From the NCBI RefSeq assembly GCF_932526225.1, contig NC_064038.1, positions 7,811,070 through 7,875,069 on the forward strand: a stretch of 64,000 nt of DNA, written 5' to 3'. The notes under the pieces are model-generated. The model was not told the origin of the DNA. It did no database searches and saw only the letters and a program-made list of their open reading frames with translations. The position numbers and the translations under genes were made by a program. Positions 15,201 to 27,200 of the stretch are shown one piece after another; the stretch's first letter is position 1; the number at the start of each line of letters is the position of its first letter. Source of the DNA: Nematostella vectensis (lineage: Eukaryota; Cnidaria; Anthozoa; Actiniaria; Edwardsiidae).

Positions 15201-18200
15201 AAATCATCTTAAGGAGATTCGATACAGTTTCCCTAATTCCCAACCATCCTGTCAATCACAACTCGTATCTTCTGCTGCAGAAGATACGAGTTGTGATTGA
15301 CAGGATGGTTGGAAATTCGGAAAACTGTATCGAATCTTCTTAATAAGTTAATGCACATATCTTACTTCAACGGGATATGTACCAGGCTGGACATTGCCGT
15401 TTTGATTTACGATGAAGTTTGTCTTTTTGCACAGCATATTAGTGTTGTTATTTATAGACAGATGCCTATCAAACACATGTATTGACAGCTGCAAGAAGGC
15501 AGGCGGGCAAAACACGCCTTCACAGCAGAACTCGAAGGTACCTAAAACAAAGGAACATCTTAGGTGAGATTCTTTGATTATAGTGCACTTGATAATTTTT
15601 TCATTTCTTGGAATGCACTTACCATTTATATTGATGTCAGATCCGACCTTTGTTGATATATGGTTGCTGTTGCCAAAATGAACTGAAAGTATTCGTTTCC
15701 CTACAGAAATAATGATAAATCTGTCATGATTACAACACTACGAAGGTATTACAATTGTTTTGGTGATAGAAATAATTTTTGCCTGCAGGGTATTGCCTTA
15801 ATGTCAGAGATAACCCAAAAACCCAATTCCTGATTTTTAAATCTATGCTTTCTCTTCCTGTCTCTTCTGTTAGTACCCTGGATTATTATTACCATGTGCT
15901 TTGACTTTCTCTGTCTCTTACGTATTGCGAGTGTTGTTTTACCTCTCAGTCTCTCGCTATCAGGGATTATTGTGGACTTGTGATTTTTATGTCAGTCTCT
16001 CGATACCTGGTACTATATTGAACATCCGGCTTCTTTCTATGGGTCTCTCTTGGGTCACGTTGTCTGGGAGCGTCATCCCGACCCTAAGATAGTCGTCACC
16101 GTAGGCCTGAGCCATGAAGACAGTAAATTTGTAGAAGTAGCAGTTGTACAGGAAGACTGGCGACGCGGTCTGACTTGGAAATCTATAAGAGGATTCATTT
16201 TAATTCTAGTGTAACACTTCATGAACCCCTTATTTATTAAAGGTTGTCGGTTGTTGGCTTGTTTGCCTTACTGATGTACCCCACACCCATTTATACTTGG
16301 CCCAGGTCTAAGCGAATGATGGGAGTAAAAGTCAAGCTTAGAATAAACAATAAAGGGCGTTCTTATTCCTTGGGCGTAAACTCTGTTTTGGGGGGTTGCC
16401 TTTACCCACACTTCGAAGACTGCGGGTTGAATAAACATTTTTTCTGTTAAGCTATGGCCAGTACAATTCTAGCTTACTTGTTCCATGTGTCAATTCCTGT
16501 AGGCTTCGTTGATTTTGCAAGTGGCTGATTTCGGACCATCTCTTTTTGCTTATGGCCTATGCCCGGCTCGTACACATCTGAGATCCATAACTCGCACATG
16601 TCGTCGCAAATTATGTTGAAAGTGTAGTTCCCTGATTCCGGAACCTGGTTATAAGTAATAGGGATTCATTTTCTATTAAAGATTATTTCAAACAGTAAAT
16701 ACATTGTGATTTTTCGTCACGATCAGTTATTGCAAGTGAAAGTCGTTGTTTTGAAAAATAAATGATCTTTACTGTCAAACTAGCGTGTTTTTTAGATTGT
16801 TGGTTTAGAGTGTTTGTTGTGTGAGGACAGACGTTTTCTGCCAACGTCTAGGTGTCAGCTACCAGTTTTTGCCAATGCATTTGTTGACAACCAGCACTCA
16901 GTGATAAATTGGAAAGGAAGAGGCCTCTGTTGTCTAAAATAATATAAAAAGGGTTGAGCCCTGCAAGTTGAGGGAGGGAGCCTTGAGCCTTGAGAATGCA
17001 TTTCTTCTTAAAAACAATATAACTTGACTCTTTATTTACCAGTAGAATTGTAGTAAGCCTCTGCACGTAATTCTTGAAAGAAACTTGCGGTGCATCCAGG
17101 ACTGGAATCACGTGGGATCCAGTAGGGGTGGTGTTAAACACTTTGTTTTCTTTCAAGTTGCGTGACTGCTTACTTTTGTATACCGTGTTGTACCAGACGT
17201 CACGCAACACCCCTCTAGCACCACTGAGGCTACCTAAGATCAATTAAAACAAAAGTAACAGCCATTAGGCTACAAACGATAATGATGACCATGTCGATGA
17301 TGACATTGCTGTTCTTAATGTCGATTAAGGAAATATGGAAGAAGATATTGAAATGAGAATGGCTAAGAGAAATCATGGTTGTGACAGGGAAGAAGGATTG
17401 AGGTAATTATATTGATGAAATGTGTGATAATACTGAAGGCATAATTGTGACATTTCACACTATTTTGTAACGATGTGTTAAGACCAGCCGTCTCAGTTCG
17501 TCAAGATTTCTCGGAAAAATGAACTTTCGGCGCCCTATCTCAAAATTAAACTGGTAATAGGTATGGGTGACCTCAGTATCCTGTGAAAGTTTGAAGCAAT
17601 TTGGATAAATATTTTTGGCGATAGAAGCCAAAAAGTAATTTTTCGTCTCCCGCACCCGGATTTGAGACAATTTTGTGGTTGTCACAAAAAGCCTAAAAAT
17701 CAAATCGCAAAGCGTGATAAAACAACTGCCGCTTAAATAAACCTAAAGCATAGATAATAAAGAACTCCCAGGCTGAAAGATAAGCTGTTCTGTCAGCACC
17801 TTATTATTTTAGGTGATTTTATTTTATTTTATGTTTTTTGATGACTTTGAAAAGCCTTAAAATAATCGTGAAATATCGCCGATGTGATGTGGATTTGGCA
17901 AAAATGATTGCATTCATCGAAAAGAGCATCATTTTGGCTTTCGATATGTGGAATAAAATTTAGGGGCAAATAAAATCCGACTTTTTTACAAGCCGAAATA
18001 TGACCCCCATTTGACCCTAATTATAAACAAATGCCTTCTACTGTATCGGGTTTCCCGCATTCAAACACCGCCTCCAAAACACCAGGAAAAAAAAGAAAGC
18101 TCAATTAAAAAGGAATATACTTTAGGCAAAATTTAATATTAAGGGTTATAGTTTCATAGCTTTTTATAGCACTTATCTGCGATTTTTAGGCTCGCGTGAT

Positions 18201-21200
18201 ACTGTTTGTTTGCTGCCATGCATGCGTAATTAAAGATAGCGTGACAAACAAAGCGACAAGCATAAATTAGCTCACCAAAACTGCGATAAGATTATTCTGC
18301 TAATTACTAATTAAAGCAACGGTTAAAAGAAGAAAATGGGGGATATGTATGTTTTTATTCAATTTACAAGCGATACTGGTAGATTTGTTAAACTCTTGAG
18401 TCGTCTTTGTTAAATTTTTACAAATTATAAGGAACGCTAACATTTGCGACATTGTGGCCTCTCCGTTTCACCGTAAGCTGTTCTTTTTTTAGTAAAAGAA
18501 AGTATTGAAGTTATTGTAAAACTTACTCTGGTCGTCACAACAGGCTGTTGGAACACATTATCGATTCAGAAATTTAATTTATGTAAGTATGGAAAAATTA
18601 TAGTCGCCCCGAGAAATCGTGAATTTATTTTGCACAACTACAACTTTGAATAACATCCACGAGCGCGGCTACAAAAGGAGCTTTGCGTCGGGTTGCTTCG
18701 GGCACTTGAAGCTCCAGCTCTTTGCAGATAGTGGAAAGGGTGGCCACTGAAAGAGAGGTGAGCCCTGACATGGAGTATAAGTGGCACAGGTCGATGCCGT
18801 TCGCTTCTATCGGGTGACTTAGTTGGCACTCATCTAGGATGGCAGCTCTCGTACGGAAGTAGGCGGTTTCCTCCTCCGCAGCCTCTACTGCCTCCGCATC
18901 CTGTGCCGTTCCCTCGGAAATTTTACTTTTTGCTGATTTCCGGGAAAAAAACGCCTGTACTTGGCCTGGTGTAAGGAACTCGCTGATTATGAATCGGCGT
19001 TCCCCTGTCACTCCTCTAGCGTACCGCATCTTCTGAGAGACGGTGCCGGGATCCATCTTGTGGCCGGTCTCCTGTCCCCGGTCGAACATCTCATCCAAGA
19101 AGGCCTTCTGGTCTGCCGTGAAGCGGACGGTTTTCTTGCTTCCCTTGATCGCCCATCCTTGCGGCAATATAGAAGTGCGGCTTGTTGGTTCTAACGCGTC
19201 GCTCCCAATAGATGGTACGACCCGCTCCTCCCCGACTACTTTTTGGTGGTAGCCAAGCTTGGCCCGGTCAAACAGGCATTGCCGTTCTTGGTCCTTTGAA
19301 TAAATGCTTTAGTAAATGCATGCCTTAGTGTGGGCAAAAGTGCTTGTTTATGTTATTTATACAAAGGTTGGCCTGCTTTTTAAGGTTAATATTCATGGGC
19401 ATGCATATACCTTATAGTCGGTTTTTATGTAGTGTTTCCCCTCTTTCAACCGTCGCTTGGAGTCTGTGACCCAAGCTACGCTGCAATGAATGCTGGTATC
19501 TTCAAGCTGCCCCACGATGTCAACCAAGTCATCAAAACTCTTGGCGCCGTCGGCGGCGATGTAATCTAGCCCCTGCAAGGACCTCCGGACTGATGCGGAG
19601 CATACTGTAAGTAGTCGTCTTACGGTTGATTCGCTGAAGGGTATCAGTGCGGATTCCTCACAGTACTGCTGATATTGTTTGTAGATTCTTATAGGAATCA
19701 AACAGCGAATGACATTCGGTGTTTCTAGCACCCTTCCATCCGTGAGGCGTAGGTGTCGTTGACCATACGGCAGGTCTTGGATCACGTGTGGGCTTGTGAT
19801 GAATGACAAGAAGTGATCTAGTCTCGAATCATCGATCCGCACCCTGTTGATCGATCTTTTAGGGACAGCTGCCCCGCGGCCGTGTTCAATGATGTGTCGA
19901 CGTGCTATGCTGTATCGATACTCGGTCAGTCCCGGGATGAATGATCGGAGTTGAGCTAGAGGAACCAGGTCCGCCATGATGGCCAAAATCTGTCGCCTTG
20001 CACTCCAGCTTTCAGCATTGCGATATGTCTCTGCCAAGGCCTCAAGGTACTTGGTATCTACACCACTTTTGACGCCCAAACGACGCTCTACTTCCTGCGA
20101 GGCTAGGACGGTTCGCCAAAGACTTCCGGCATCTTCAGGAGAAATAACTTCAACCACTGAAGATATTGCAGTCCCCGCCTTTTGTACATTTACATTTCTT
20201 GCACGCTCACCAAGATCATACCATTTTTTCTTTGGTTTCCCGATTCTGACATCAGAATGCCCACACACGAGTAGCAATTCATTGAGCTTTTGAAGTCGGA
20301 CCTCGGTTTCGTCGACATCGCTAGAGGATGATGGAGTGCTCAGGTCATCCGATAAAATAAAGGTAGGGTCTTCTAGCGTTAGATGCCCAATCGCCTCCGT
20401 CAAAGAATCATTGCTTCCGCCACTTTGAAGTTCCTCAGCCTTTGAAAAAAAGATTGATGGTTGCATGTATATCATTTTGTTTGAAAATTTTCTAATGATT
20501 TTACCGTATTTATTATCTATAAGATAAGTGGCGCATCCAGAGAGTTCACCCCACCTCCTCGCTAAATCCCACAAATTTATTTCCCTCTTTGATAACTTAT
20601 TTCACATCTATTCACATCGTTGCACTCCCCCGTCCCCTTAAGATATATTAGATCGTCGCAGTATTGTACATTCTGACATTTTTCCTTTAATTTTCTATCC
20701 TGTTGATAGTTTCAAGTGCAATGTCATTACATACCGCTGGCTCGTCTTCAAAACTGGATTTTGTAGTAGATGTTGATGATACGGCTGACACGTTACTCAA
20801 TGACCGATTACCGCCCTCGCCATGGTGCGTTTTCTCAATCTTTAAAATAAAGAGGCGTCAACGTCAATACAACAGATGCTATTGAAGAGATGGCTATGAT
20901 ATTCAGTTTGATTCTATTCTAATTTTTTGCCACCTTATATTATTTTCTATGGGAAAGGTAAGGTAGGTGGGACTATGTTAAATTAGCTCTTTGTGAGGCT
21001 ATTTTTTATTGTTATACTAGTTATTCATGCTATTTTATAATTATAATTCAATGTCGGAAAGGAACATTGACTCGGAAAGAAATGTAACGGCCTCGATTGC
21101 TACGTACCAAAAGTTCTGAACTGGTTGTTACATCCAGAGACGTGCCCGCTAGAAGTAAAGATCCGGGGGAAAATGACAACTCGCCTCGGCATCTCCTACA

Positions 21201-24200
21201 AATTCCTACACAAAAAGTAAAGTGTAAGACACCAGACGCTTCGATTCCCCTCTCTCCCTGCGAGGTAAAACTATTCTTTCAAATTACAAGTGATATGGAC
21301 TACTCACGTGATCCAACAGGCACGAGGTGCCCGGTTTGCTTAAAAAGCTGCTCTGACTGCAACAGAGTGATAGATGCCTTGTCGACTTTCGCCTTTTTTC
21401 CATGGCTCGCAAATGTAGATGGGACTGAGCACAGTGTCTTGTGACAGCGGTATCTGATGCCGTAAGAGTCACGGTGACGGGGACAAACAGTAAGACTGAG
21501 AAATTCCTCGGTGCACACAAATATCCCTAACGATGAGACCGTAAAAAAAACATTACTGAAATTTATTACATCGAGAAGCAACATCACTTAGCAAACTCCT
21601 CCCTCGATGATCACCACAATAATCAAGCAAACTTACCGACTCTTGCTAAAAGCAACTGTGATTCTGTCTGCAAGGCACTGTCCTTAATTCCAAGATGAGT
21701 CTTGTGAGCTCGAATGTCTTTATTACATGTTCTTATGATAACACACTCTGTATTCGCGGGGTTGTCTAAACTAGATCCGCATGGACCCTCAGCGTGCGAG
21801 GAAAACCCGCAGGTAGTCATGAGCTTGAGTGTCTTTACATAGAACTCCAAGTAATCTAACGATCAGAGGATCTGCGAATCTTTATCAGTATTGCAATTGG
21901 CTATGTGACATTGATAGACAGTCAGAGGCCGCCACACGGTTTTTGACTGTTTATACAAACGACTTATTTAATCAGCGGCTTCGCCCATCCCTTTGTTACG
22001 GTGTAAAAAACATTTCTTCCTATTAAAAGTGTGATATTTTGTCCAGATTGAATAAACAGCTATCGTCTTCTCTGGGATGTTTGTTTGGAAGATTACTCAA
22101 GTGGCTTTTACAATTTTACTTTATAAATCAATATCTGTATTTCACTGAAACCCGAAATTATCTGGCAAAACACGTATTACTGACGTATAAGTTAACGCGC
22201 GAACAGAGATGTAACCTCAATTTACCTGGAGAATGGGAATTGGTTGGTAATATTGAAAACAATAGTCAAAAGTATCAACTGTTATTTGTTTTTCTTCCTT
22301 TCTTTTTATGTAACGAATAACAGAACGCTGTTTTTTTTTCAGAGGTGAATAAATTAACCCCTCGAATTTGCATAACAACACGACCGTAGAATGGGAAAGA
22401 ATATAATAAAATGCTTATAAAAAGAGGGATGGATAGAAATAATCAAATATAGGGAGATTAAAGAATAACTTTCACGGGAAACAATTTGGAGATGCTCATG
22501 AAGCGGGAGAATAAAGAACCGGAAGTTTGTAGGACATATAATAATTAGTAACTTCTATCATGCATCAGATTTTAAACTGCAATGAAAATATAATCTTAAA
22601 AAGCATATAAACAACACAGAGACAAGAATATTTGATGAAATACTAGCATTTTTAAGTATTATATTGCATCATTTCTTTTCGGGAGTTTTATTATAATTGT
22701 TATTTATAAGTTTTTGGTAGCGAGGCATTGCCAAGTGAATGTCGGCATTTGTTTATAATTAGGGTCAAGTGGGGGTCATATTTTGGCTTGTAAAAAAGTC
22801 GGATTTTATTTGCCCCTAAATTTTATTTCACATATCGAAAGCCAAAATGATGCTCTTTTCGATGAATGCAATCATTTTTGCCAAATCCACATCTCATCGG
22901 CGATATTACACGATTATTTCAAGGCTTTTCAAAGTCATCTAAAAACATAACATAAAATAAAATCACCTAAAATAATAAGGTGCTGACAGAACAGCTTATC
23001 TTTCAGCCTGGGAGTTCTTTATTATCTATGCTTTAGGTTTATTCAAGCGGTAGTTGTTTTTTCACGCTTTGCGATTTGATTTTTAGGCTTTTTGTGACAA
23101 CCACAAAATTGTCTCAAATCCGGGTGCGGGAGACGAAAAATTACTTTTTGGCTTCTATCGCCAAAAATATTTATCCAAATTGCTTCAAACTTTCACAGGA
23201 TACTGAGGTCACCCATACCTATTACCAGTTTAATTTTGAGGTAGGGCGCCGAAAGTTCATTTTTCCGAGAAATCTTGACGAACTGAGACGGCTGGTCTTA
23301 AATATGCCACAAGTTTACGACATAAAGAAGGCCAATCACGCCGCCATTTTATGCTCCCGCTCAACGCCGAGTGACTTCAAAGAATCCATTTCCATCGGCA
23401 AATTCAAGCGAGTAACGATATATTAAATATATTTTCAATCAAATATCGTCAATAGCATAACATTTGTATATTGTTATTTTGAAGTTTCCTTGCGATGAAA
23501 CCGTTGTACTTTCAACTATAAACAATAACAAAGGCGTGGGTGATTGAGATTCTTTAAGCGGGATTCAGAAAAAGGACGATAATTGGAAGAGGGATATTAT
23601 GATGAAATGATGACGAAAATTATTATCAGGCGTAGTCAAATCAATTAATACTATAGAGAAATTCATAATCGATGAGGGAATTCCACGGTAAATTTCACGC
23701 GAAAAACGATATCGCACGAGTCGCGCAGCGATCTATCACGTTCAGAAAGTTGAATCCATTTTGTTCTCAAGAAAAAGGGACAACGGTTTGATGGCGGCAC
23801 CTTTGTTCTCGATGGTACATTTAATGGCTGGATATTTATCGGAATGAGCACAAACGCTCTAAGAAGTAATCGGCTACCAAATCTGTAAAGATTGGAAGTT
23901 CTTACCTGATATGGGAAAATGGACATATCAAAACAGAAAAGAGTTTTCACCTAAAACGCGTGTCCGTTCAAATTTAGAGAGAATCATGACTTCCTCCGGA
24001 TTGATAGTAAACATGGAGGTTGACAGCAATGCCCATTGGGGAGTTGTTGAAGTGAGTTCCAGAAACAGACCGCTGCTCACTGCACCAGCGATAAAACGGT
24101 TGTGGTACAGAAGCTCAGGATTTTTACGCTTGGTGGGTAGCGACTCTAGTGCTTTTTTCTGGTGTCGTAGGCCGTGATACACTCTTTGAATTCTTGTATT

Positions 24201-27200
24201 TCGTTTGAAATATACGTAGCAATTGTATTTTCATTCATGTTTTTTTTGTCTTATTGCGCCAAAAGCCGTAATGTCGGTGTTTTGTTTTGACTTTTGTCGC
24301 CATTTGTTTCCTACTGGCAAGAGTAGCTTGGAAAGTTTTTCAACTTCTTGCAAATTCAGACTAAATCTCAGAGCGAAAGTTTCTTCCTAAACAACTCCAT
24401 TCATCACCAAAACTAGTTTGATGAGAACTTTGATCTTCTCAGCTAAGCGTAAGTTTGTAAGATATGATTCGCGTTGGGAAAAATTTCGCGGTACACCTGT
24501 GCTTTCAATTCCACTTTTCAACTATTGAATTCCACAAAAAATCTCACTCTGTTTTGACCAATGAGACCGCGCGTAAGAATTTAACTAAAGGATTCTATAT
24601 AATATTCTGTCAATTATATTATACTTACTTATAGACCTAGTGACAGTCTCACATATGACCAGTGATGCGTTACCCCCACTCAGTCTGATCGTCAGGTACT
24701 TTGCCTTCACTAGACGCTCGCAAATAAACACGTAACTCCGATGCACACCATACGGCAGGCGTTCCCCGCATTGAATTGAGGCTCCCTTTTCATCAGTTGA
24801 TATGGCAGTAATGTATGCCAGGTGACTTTTGCAGCAGTCGACGTTTTTCTTTAGTTCTACTTTGTAAAGGTATTCATTCGGATCCATCTGCACTGTCAGG
24901 TATGGTGCCATCTCCTGTACAAATAACGTCCAACACATGAGTCAACAAGGTAGGTGTAACCATTGTTTTCATAGTTCATGAAGAAATTTGATCTAACCAC
25001 AGAGCCGCCTAAAGAAGATCGATAAAAGGTCTTCTAATTCCAAAAGCCCTCTTGCAAATAGTCCTTGACCCTCCCTAAGCGTTGCGATATTATTGCCAAT
25101 GTCATGCGGGTGTAGCAGCAGGCTTTGCTATTAGACATATTTGTTATTTGCCTTTTCTTGACCAGAGATGCCATATTTATTTCGTGTGAGTGCGAATACG
25201 TGCATCACAGCTTTGTTGGACAGAAGTATTAAATCAGTTGAATATTGAATACCTGTTTTTTTGAGGCGAAGCACGTAGAGTACAATCCATCAACTGCGTA
25301 TGAGGAGTCCGAGCCTGTGATACTTCTAGATGAGGACGTCTTGCGAGCATGCGCGATGTTAACTACAATGTGTACAAAAAGGCATAAAATAAGTCATATA
25401 TGGGTGCATGCCTGTGGTACAGTTTCCTTATTCATTTACATCATTTCCTGTATTTGCTTCACATTTAAATAAGGACTGTAATTTTCAAAGATCGATAATT
25501 GCATCTTTTGTCTCTCAAGCACGATTTTTCAACAGATCCCTATTTTGATTAAAATTGCTCTGAATGTTTATAATATCTTGAGTAAAGACTCACCGTCATA
25601 TCTACGGCAAACAACTCCTGTAATCGAGCGGCACGACATAACCTGTAGGAGCGGTGATTCTTGGGTAATGATACCACACAGTTTGTCCGATCTAATCACC
25701 ACCTCTTCTGAATTTGCTGCCATCAGACTACTGTTTACCGGGGTTCCATCCAGCCACCTGGCGTCTCCTTCTAGTACCAGACCAAGGTAGAACCGAGAGA
25801 TAAGATTGGGTTGTGTTTGCAACAGGAAGTTAGAGACTCTTTGTCTATGATATTGATTGATGAGCGCCGCAAGTTTCGCATCACGTGTTGAGCAGTCCTT
25901 TGCTGCTTCGCCAAATGAACGTGTCTTGTTTATCTGCAGCTGGAGGCAAAGACCTCGAAGGAGAGTGAACCCAGCAGGGCAACCAATGGCAACTGTAATC
26001 AAAATAAATTAAGTCATGAAAAATGCGCAAGAAGTTGTTCTTGGACCAGAGAAATGAATATAATACAAAAAGCTGGTAGTCGACGCTTTCGTCATTATCA
26101 AGGCTTTTTCAGGTCAGAATCTGTCAGTTTAAGAATGATTTAAACATATAGTTAACCCAAAATGACTTAAGCACTCGCTTACTCACACGGCCCACTAATT
26201 TTAGAAACCTCCACTGATCGTGTTTCTTCGGATCTGCTCTATACATTTCCTGTATTTAAACTTCTGGCAAGTCGAACCGCAATCCTGAGCTCCAAAAACT
26301 TGAAAGCACTTTACATATACTTTTCATTACTTTATATTAAATGCTAATATTACAATTAATAGGAACATATGCGTTTTATGTAACCGATCTAATATCAGTG
26401 GCTGGAATCACATGCTCTCGTGGTCATTCACGAAGGATGTTGCTAGGAAGATTCGCATGAAAATCGGACAGAGTAGTATCGGTTTTTGCAGAAGTAGAAA
26501 GTTTATTCCAAAAGTGAAATGATTGTGCATGTGCAATGTACAAGACTATAATTGTTAATAGGAGACTGGCTGCAAAGAAGTTTGAAGGACTAATAATAAT
26601 ATTTGTAATAATCGTAATCGCGCGTCAAATAGACGTTTTGCCGTGCTCCCTTGATTACATGAGTTCTGTTTTTAGGGTTGTGAAATACGCATTGATAAAA
26701 TTGATTTGAAAAACACTGTTTTAAAATATGCTGAAAGACCTACCTTTCCGTTGGCACAAATTTCGTTGAGCTTCTATTTGGCTGTCGTTCAGAGCTTTGT
26801 CGTAAAACTGCACACAAGACACTCTGCCTTGGAATTCGTTGTTGTTGCCTCTTGTAGCCCCAATGCGTACTCTGGTATTCGTGTACAACTCTTGGTGTTT
26901 CCTAGCATTTTGAACCAAAACTGTCCTATTTCCACTCCAAATCCGTACTTCTCCTGTATCATAATCATACGATGCCCCAATGTAATTCCATTGGTTTCTC
27001 TTATACATCCCTCGTTTCGTTTCCAGTCGTAAGTCCGGTTGACTGCTGGATCGAAACATCATTCGTGCGACGATTCTGCCTCTTACTATCCATAAATAAA
27101 CCCCTTTCGAAGACTGCCTGTAATCTATGATTGGTCCAATGTCGTTAACGGGATAGACCCATGCTAGCATCGTTATAGAGTATCGCACATCCAAGCCACC

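Larger units (their letters stand above)
17482..23297. mobile_element. TTAA-flanked DNA transposon with ~553-bp terminal inverted repeats
   Basis: The left end GACCAGCCGTCTCAGTTCGT follows TTAA (17478-17481); the right end is its reverse complement, followed by TTAA (23298-23301). Inverted repeats run about 17482-18034 and 22744-23297 and look nearly identical. TTAA duplication is known for piggyBac and Kolobok superfamilies. The internal protein (18625-21850, minus) does not look like piggyBac transposase. The element sits within the intron between the F-lectin and PA14 exons, sense with the host gene. Confidence 0.85.

Noticed and set aside
17455-17703. Small protein MIFRLFVTTT..., also present at 23076-23426
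   Set aside because: It is the terminal inverted repeat of the transposon read in one frame; the two copies end differently outside the repeat.
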